A stretch of DNA of 64,000 bases from Naganishia liquefaciens (lineage: Eukaryota; Basidiomycota; Tremellomycetes; Filobasidiales; Filobasidiaceae). Position 1 is the stretch's first letter; every line of letters begins with the position of its first letter. The stretch is from contig BLZA01000002.1 in the NCBI GenBank assembly GCA_013423385.1, forward strand, positions 124,001-188,000, given 5' to 3'. The notes under the pieces were generated by a model that saw only the letters and a list, made by a program, of their open reading frames with translations, was not told the DNA's origin and did not search any database. Shown here piece by piece: positions 57,801 through 64,000 of this stretch. A program made the translations under genes and the position numbers.

Positions 57801-58195
57801 GGTCTCGCGGGGCTGTGCCGAACTGAATTCCTTCCTTTTCTCAGGCAGGACATGTGGCGGATAAGGCGATCGGTGTTCAAGAGGTCAAGGAACTGCTGAG
57901 CCAGGTTAGAGGCAAGCTCGTAGATATGCCTTTGGATTTCCTCATTGTGAGTAGTTGTCGCTGTCATGGTTCTGCTGCTGATTTTCTCTACGCAGGATGT
58001 CAAGGAGATGACAACGGGTGATATCGCCAGCGTGTGAGCCGCTTCAAGGTATCATCGCGAAGAAGCCGAAGCTGATATTCTCTATCACAGCAATGCCTAC
58101 ACTCTGCCAGTCTGTGAGTCAAGATTTTGCGCTGGGGAGGCTTTGCTCAGGTATGGATATCTTCTGACTCGACATTTTTTCCAATAGATCTGTAA
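54846..58195 (+). CDS. Phospholipase D (Spo14/PLD1-related, no PX-PH)
   Basis: Sixteen exons encode 853 residues: 54846-55268, 55315-55353, 55404-56466, 56513-56544, 56592-56777, 56834-56889, 56942-56952, 57003-57111, 57168-57361, 57414-57431, 57480-57670, 57718-57786, 57845-57946, 57996-58033, 58091-58113 and 58188-58195. Exons of 11 and 18 nt occur, and the last coding exon is 8 nt. The first HKD motif is HHEKLCLVDNKIACMGG. The second, HSKFMCVDDRRIICGSANLN, is completed across a splice. FKYRHNPHY and IYIENQFF are also typical of eukaryotic PLD. The N-terminus is short (about 60 residues before the catalytic part), so the PX and PH domains of yeast Spo14 are absent; many fungi have this shorter form. 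It cleaves phosphatidylcholine to phosphatidate at membranes. Confidence 0.94.
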
Positions 58196-58697
58196 TTGAG
58201 GTCAAGAAATCCTGCCGCAGTCGCCGGTGTCTAAATTTCCGCTTGGTATTTCTGTCGAACGTTCTTCTCAGTTTCGCGTTTGCAGCCAGTAATCATGATG
58301 TGACTATAGACATGTCATCAATTCATTGATACGTTTCATCGACTGCCTGATAACACTGTCTATTTCGTGGAGGAGCTCTGGCTTGTGGTGGTTGTGCTGC
58401 TTGCGAAGCTCGGTGGCAATTTCTTTTTATCAGAATGACAGAATGACGTGTGCAATCCAGCATAAAACTTGTCAACATCAGTCTGAAACCGCGGATGCAG
58501 AAGCGACCGCACTCGACTTCTCCGGTGACGGAACTACCGGATTGAGAGGTTGTACGGTATCGCTCCGACATGAATGCATCACGGACGTCGCCGGTCATAC
58601 GAATGGACCTACTATCGTCCAAACCTATATAGCGCGATGGCCATGATCAAAGGGCTCATTGCCCGCAAAGACGGTGATCTCCATGCAACCACGCAAC
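58196..58697. other. Intergenic before fumarylacetoacetase
   Basis: 502 bases holding the 3' region of the phospholipase gene and the promoter of the next gene, including a TATA-like element at 58626. The minus-strand frame here is not supported. Confidence 0.45.
58626..58632 (+). promoter_or_regulatory. TATA box before the fumarylacetoacetase gene
   Basis: TATATAG, 72 bases upstream of the chosen start codon at 58698. Confidence 0.45.
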
Positions 58698-60270
58698 ATG
58701 CCGTCTTTCATCCCCATTGACTCGGACAGCGATTTCTCGATCCACAATATCCCTTTTGGAGTCTTCTCCCAACAGGGTGGTGAGAAGCGATGCGCAACAC
58801 GAATCGGTGACACCGTTGTGGATCTTCGACAGCTCGCGAGAAAGGGCGCTTTCGACGGCGTCGAGGGTTTCTCAGCGTCGTGGTTCGAGCAGGTATGACT
58901 CATCTGCCCTTGTTGATAATCGCTCACCGCTTTCGCGCCGCAGACGACCTTGAACGATTTCGCTTCACAGCCGCTGAGCACACGCCGAGCTGTTCGCTTA
59001 CATATTCAGGATCTCTTCACCCCTGACACCAATGTCTCACTGGAGGGAAAGAAGGACCTCCTGAACACTGCGCTTTTCGATGCCAACACGGTCGATTTGC
59101 ACCTTCCTGTTCGCGTGGGAGATTACACCGACTTTTGTAAGCTTCATTTTCAGCTTTTGCTGCGTAACTTACCATTCTTCAGGTGCCAGCGAGTACCATA
59201 CCACAAATGCCGGCAGGCTTATGAAAGTTCCTGGCCCTCCCCTGCCACCAGCATGGAATTACTTGCCCATCGGCTATCACGGTCGAGCATCATCCGTTGT
59301 CGTCTCGGGTACGCCAATCACCCGTCCACGAGGCATGCGCCCCCCTGCCCCATCAAGCAATTCCGGACCCTCTTTTGGCCCGACGGCGAGCCTGGACATG
59401 GAGTACGAGATGGCTGCGATCGTTGGGGGCAAGGGCAATGCTCTGGGAGAGACGCTGGGCACGGGTGATGTCATGGAGAATATCTTCGGATTGGCGATCA
59501 TGAATGATTGGAGTGCAAGGTGAGTCCGTACCGACTACTTTGAGCGTTCACCAACGTTTCGCAGGGAGATTCAAGGCTTTGAAATGACTCCCCTGGGACC
59601 ATTCAACGGAAAGAATTTTGGAACAACAGTGTCGCCATGGATTGTCACATTGGACGCACTTTTACCTTTCAAGACTGGGTTGCCGCCTAGAGTCAGTCGG
59701 CTGCATAGTACCGGGGTGTTTATCTGACATTCACACAGGAAGGGATCCCAGAGATGGCCAAATATCTACAGGAGGACGATGACCAGCCAACCTTTGACAT
59801 CGATCTGGACATGAGCATCACTGGTAAGTGTTGCCCCTCGCGTCATTTGCCGAAACTTACGCGCTTGCAGCATCCGGCGAGGAGAAGCCGACGCATGTCA
59901 TGCGGTCGAACCTGAAGCATCTCGCTTATTCGTACGTAGCTTGATACAAGCGCACTGCAGCTACTGACAGCCTCCCAGTTTCGGCCAAATGCTCGCGCAT
60001 CACACCGTCTCTGGATGTCCGATGCAAGCAGGCGATATGCTTGGTTCCGGCACGATCTCTGGCCCAGAGCCAAACTCGCTCGCCTGTCTGCTCGAGATTA
60101 CCGAGCGTGGAAGTAAGCCGTTCAAGACCAGCGGTGGCCAGGAGAGGGTGTGGCTTCAAGATGGGGATCGGGTAGATATGACCGCGGTAGCGAAGCGCAC
60201 AGTTGATGGCGAGAACGCCAACGTGGGCTTTGGGAACTGTTCTGGAGTGATCAAGCCGGCAAAGGCATAA
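58698..60270 (+). CDS. fah: Fumarylacetoacetase (tyrosine catabolism)
   Basis: Seven exons (58698-58892, 58944-59136, 59183-59519, 59565-59691, 59739-59823, 59871-59930, 59978-60270) encode 429 residues, the normal length. The N-terminal domain has DSDFSIHNIPFGVFS. The catalytic part has VGDYTDFCASEYHTTNAG (metal and catalytic His region), YLPIGYHGRASSVVVSGTPI, MEYEMAAIVG, LGPFNGKNFGTTVSPWIVTL, HHTVSGCPMQAGDMLGSGTI and PEPNSLACLLE. The enzyme splits 4-fumarylacetoacetate to fumarate and acetoacetate, the last step of phenylalanine/tyrosine breakdown. In many fungi it lies beside homogentisate dioxygenase and maleylacetoacetate isomerase; neither is here. An in-frame ATG at 58683 would add five residues; MPSFIPIDSDSDF resembles family starts better. 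Confidence 0.97.
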
Positions 60271-61645
60271 ACGCGGAAACGCTGTTTCGTTGTACGTTCA
60301 TAGGGCAAGGCTTTTATATGTCTATTAGGACCGCTCAAGCAGATGAGTGTGAAGGAGTGTTGCAACAATCTTTCTGAGAGGAAACCTCATTTGTCTATAG
60401 GATCCCGCGTCGTGAACGGCGTGAGGTGTTCTTTGATGGGCGTCTTGAGGGTCCTTCGATGGCTTTTCTGATGGCATTGTGACAGAAGGACGGCGACATG
60501 ATGCACATACTCTTCCAGGTATCACAACCGATATGATCTAAAAGGGTTTCTCTTTTGTCGAGATGCTTTGTCGTCTTAACTTTAGAATCGCGCGACGTAC
60601 CGTGATGCCAGTCTCTTCGGTAACGATTCAGCGCTCAGCCTGATGGGCATTGCGACATGCCAACGTGCTTATCCCACCTTATATGACCTGGTGGCTACTG
60701 CATGTTGCTAGGATTGGCGGCTTCACGGAAAACGTGGGAACCCGCTTTGACAAATGACCACGCAAGCTACTGACTCTCAGAGTTTCTGGCAAATCTTCTC
60801 GTCTGATCCCTAGCGGTGAGTGAGGGGCGACAATAGTCATCAAGGCTTGCGTATTCTATACCCCACATTTCCTTCGAGACGACCCCGCCACCATTTCTGG
60901 CTCAGATAGCGGCCGAGAAGTCTTGCTGCGGAGAACACAGTGACGCGCGGGTCAGAGCTTGTCATCAGTTTTCGGAAGACTGAAACGCGAACAAGCGAGT
61001 GCCCATGAAGAGCTTGTTGGCGCGGCATCTTGGTTGTCAGGTCAGTGGACCGCAATGAGGGATCTTCGCCAAGAGACAGATGACTTGATGGAGAACATCT
61101 TGGAGTGTGAGGCTTCATTATTGCTGTCAGAAACACAGTCGGTCACGATCTGAGTGCTGGTCCGGCTTGAGAAGCAGGAAATAGCCAAAGTCGTGGGTGG
61201 AGGTGACGGAGAAGTCGGCCCCACCGGTGCCCCACTGGGAGCACATCTCGAGGGCCAGATTCCTCTTTCAGTTGGACCGGCATACAGCTCCCACGCGTTC
61301 CCGCTAAACTCGGGCGGGACCATTGGCGGGACAGAAGGACAGAAGGCTTTGACAATGTTTGCAGCCTCTCATGACTCAGGAGATCTCCACGATAGAACAG
61401 ATGATTATGCGGGTCAGGCGGGACAGCAGAAGAGTAATGGACCAAGACAAGTGCATTCTCCCGGAAATCCAGGAGCAGTGTCCTTGGACATTGCGGCCTC
61501 AGCATCATTGGCAAGAGACTCTCCACCTTGCGCGACCCTGATCAGGAGTTCCCCGTCTACGAGACTATATAACGGGACAATATTTTGTTCACCTTGATGC
61601 GCGAACGTTGTCGTACGCCTGACAAATACCTCAACTTACAGCAAC
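60271..61645. other. Intergenic before the MFS transporter gene
   Basis: About 1.4 kb. Plus-strand frame 60959-61153 reads as a helical, charged peptide (RLKREQASAHEELVGAASWL, then RQETDDLMENILECEASLLL) and might be an exon, but no start or partner exon joins it convincingly. Other frames are mutually overlapping. A TATA box precedes the transporter gene. Confidence 0.35.
61566..61572 (+). promoter_or_regulatory. TATA box before the MFS transporter gene
   Basis: TATATAA, 80 bases upstream of the start codon at 61646, with a pyrimidine/AT-rich leader between. Confidence 0.5.
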
Positions 61646-64000
61646 ATGGCATCGAAAGACATCAACATCATGGACAATGACATGCTCAAGCAAGAGGTGT
61701 CCCACTGCGAGACGGCGACAAACTATCACGTCGAACATGACTCTCAGCCCATCGACGAAGAGCCCAAGTTGCATCTCAAGACTTTCTTGGTCCTCCTGGT
61801 ATGCACCATGGCTCACGTCGCCCATGCCCGAGCTGATCCTTCGCGTCTCAGGCTGTTGCGATGTTGAACTTTTCGCAGTTGTACAAGTAGGTCTAAGGTT
61901 GCACTGGACAGCAAGAGATCAGCTCACATCCTGCTTCTCTCAGTGTGATAGCACTCGGTGCCGTAAGTATCCCTTCGCATTCATCCCTCAGCCAGTCGCT
62001 GATTGCCTAACAGTTCTCCCGTGATATTGCCGCAATCGTGGGAGGTACAGACAAGGCTGTCTGGCTGTCACAATCCGTTGCCGTTTGCACTGCCGTCCTC
62101 GCCCCCATCTTCTCACGAGGCAGTGATCTCTTCGGCCGAAAATACTTCGTGGTTGGCGCATGTGCTGCCGGTCTCGTCGGCGACATCATCGTGTCTCGGG
62201 CCACCAGTATGAACATGGCCATCGCTGGCGCAGCTATTACTGGCATTTCTTACGGCGCTCAGGTGGGTCCTTTACGTTTCCATCTGTACATGCGCTCAAG
62301 CTCGCTGGCCCTCCTCAGCCTTTGGCCTATGCTATCCCGTCCGAGGTTGTACACCGCAAGTACCGTGTTCCGGCAAATCTGTTTGCCAACGTCGTAAGTC
62401 GGGTTGGCTGATGAGAGGCGCATTCAGTCTGACATCTTTGGAAGGCTGGAGGCATAGGCTCCGTCGTTTCTCTCGTCATTGGTAGCAGTCTGATGCGCAA
62501 CCATCGTGAAGACCGCTTCAGAATTGTAAGTCGAAGCCGAGCATCGCCTACATTCGTCTGATGGCTAGTCACGAACAGTTGTTCTACATCTCAGCCGGAA
62601 TCTACGCTCTCTCAACTCTCATCTGCCAATTCTGTTACAATCCGCCCCGGCTTCCAACCCAAGTCGGTACTGTCCGCGAGAGGCTAGGATACGTGAGTAA
62701 CCGAATCCTTTCGACTCCTTTTCGCTCACACGGCTCTGCAGATGGACTGGGTCGGATACTTTTTGTTCACGGCTGCTTTGTCGGGTTTGACGATCGGTCT
62801 CACTTGGGGCAAGAATCCTTGTCAGTCGCCCAAGCCGCGTGCGAAACCGTCTCTGACAATCAATTTTCAGATCCCTGGAATTCCGCACACGTCCTTGCTC
62901 CTTTGCTTCTCGGTGTGGGCCTTATCATCGTCCTCGCCGTGCATCAATGGAAATTCCGCAAGGATGGATTGTTCTCGCGACACATGTTCTCCAATTCAAG
63001 GAATCCGGCCATTGCGCTCATCACTGTTGCCATTGAGGGTGCTGGTACGTCAACTTGGACTAGCACGATAACATGAGCTGATATTTGCACTCCAGCGTTC
63101 TTCGTAAGCCGATTTTCTGTTAGGTCTCTCATCCTTTCAGCTCATGCTTCTATGACAGTGTATCACTAACTACTTCCCAACGCTTGTTGGAGTGGCTTTC
63201 GAGACCGATTTGAGACGTGTCACTACTATGTACGTGACTTCCGGGTTGCCTTGCAGCAAGGACTGATGTTCTTCGTGCTGTCAGGCTATCCATCGGATTC
63301 TTTACCGTCTTCATATCTTCTCCCGTTATCGGTTGGTTAAACCAAAAGTACAGGGACTTGAAGATCCTCAACGTGGTATCTTTCTTGTTTTTTGCCATCT
63401 TCTTCGGTATGGGCATGATTTTGACAGCGCGATGATAGGCTCATAGAAATGTCGCAGGTTGCATGATCAGCGTCAGTCTAGGATCGTCCACCGGTCTGTG
63501 GGCATTCCCCATCTTCTACGGTATCGGATTGGCGTGCGGTTTGGCCGGCATCATGGCGGCTGCTCAATTCGGCGCCCCGCCTGATGCAATGTGCGTCTCG
63601 CCCCTTTATACTCGAAACTTTGGGCTTACACTCCATCTCTAGTGCCACTGTCAGTGCTTTGGTCATTTCCTTCCGATCCATGGGTGGTTCTATCGGTCTT
63701 GCCGTGTGTGAGTCGCGTCAGTCGGCCCCAAACGACACCATGGTCTAATACCGATTCTGCAGGCACGGCCATCTTTTCCAGTAAATTGTCCACGGAATTG
63801 GGCAAGCAAATCGCTCCGCGTGTACTGGCTCTTGGCTTTAATCCTCAATACCTCGGCGCGTTCATCGGTGCTCTTGCCAGTCAGAACATCCCAGCAGTGG
63901 CACAGATCCCTGGCGTTACTCCGCAAATTATCGGTGCGGGCGTTGTAGGACTCAAGACAGCGTTTATCCAGTCTATCAAGTGGATCTGGGTGTTCGGTCT
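61646..64000 (+). CDS. TRI12-like major facilitator (efflux) transporter, 3' truncated by window
   Basis: The first exons (61646-61798, 61852-61886, 61944-61962, 62014-62262, 62319-62393, 62445-62526, 62580 onward) join in frame, and coding continues to the last base of the window. After a hydrophilic start, the first membrane segment runs through LHLKTFLVLL and AVAMLNFSQLYNVIALGAF. Then come TDKAVWLSQSVAVCTAVLAP and the MFS loop motif SRGSDLFGRKYFVVGACAAG. Later segments include LFYISAGIYALSTLICQF, WVGYFLFTAALSGLTIGLTW and PLLLGVGLIIVLAVHQWKF. The order and motifs match the fungal TRI12 drug/toxin or siderophore efflux group with 14 spans. The substrate is unknown. No toxin or siderophore biosynthesis gene lies in the window. 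Confidence 0.88.

Overview
The window is nuclear DNA from a fungus, most likely a basidiomycete. Genes are dense and lie on both strands. They are cut by many short introns of about 45-60 nt, mostly GTGAGT/GTAAGT...YAG with CTGAC/CTAAC-like branch points. Reconstructed reading frames join in phase across about 110 introns, so most gene models below rest on exact frame arithmetic. Tremellomycete-like affinity is my guess; the species cannot be named from this sequence. I saw no transposon, viral element or CRISPR array.

Layout. 551-10632 (+): a nine-exon gene whose N-terminus is a Set9/Kmt5-type H4K20 methyltransferase and whose C-terminus carries about 20 Gly-flanked tryptophans (GW/WG), like an Argonaute-binding platform. 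10970-11068 (-): intron-containing tRNA-His(GUG). 11516-13736 (+): DUF2264 protein. 13807-14485 (-): mitochondrial-type rhodanese. 14726-15281 (+): small 90-aa protein. 15282-17805: the longest gene-poor gap. 17806-23022 (-): TPR corepressor Ssn6/Cyc8. 24569-27614 (+): PTM1-like seven-TM Golgi protein. 27688-28827 (-): LigB/DODA-type ring-cleavage dioxygenase, head-to-head with a small orphan gene. 29947-34004 (+): Zn2Cys6 transcription factor in 19 exons. 34737-36781 (-) and 37271-38785 (+): a divergent pair, CocE/NonD hydrolase and FAD monooxygenase. 39087-40583 (-): mucin-like single-pass membrane protein. 41144-43009 (+): PAF-acetylhydrolase-like lipase. 44345-47733 (+): 1095-aa unknown membrane-anchored protein. 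47978-49737 (-): PC-esterase-like type II membrane protein. 49931-51495 (-): 2-oxoadipate dioxygenase/decarboxylase. 52291-53576 (-): proteasome alpha-4 subunit. 54846-58195 (+): phospholipase D. 58698-60270 (+): fumarylacetoacetase. 61646 to the window end (+): TRI12-like MFS transporter, truncated by the window.

The genes do not form one cluster. There is a chromatin/transcription layer (Set9-GW, Ssn6, the Zn2Cys6 factor), a secretory/membrane layer (PTM1-like, PC-esterase, mucin-like sensor, phospholipase D) and scattered catabolic enzymes (FAH for tyrosine, 2-oxoadipate dioxygenase for lysine, DODA, the CocE/monooxygenase pair). The observation most worth following is the single open frame linking an H4K20 methyltransferase to a GW array. 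It suggests a physical bridge between small-RNA Argonaute and chromatin in this lineage. Secondary signals are four GC-AG introns and unusually many microexons of 8-18 nt.
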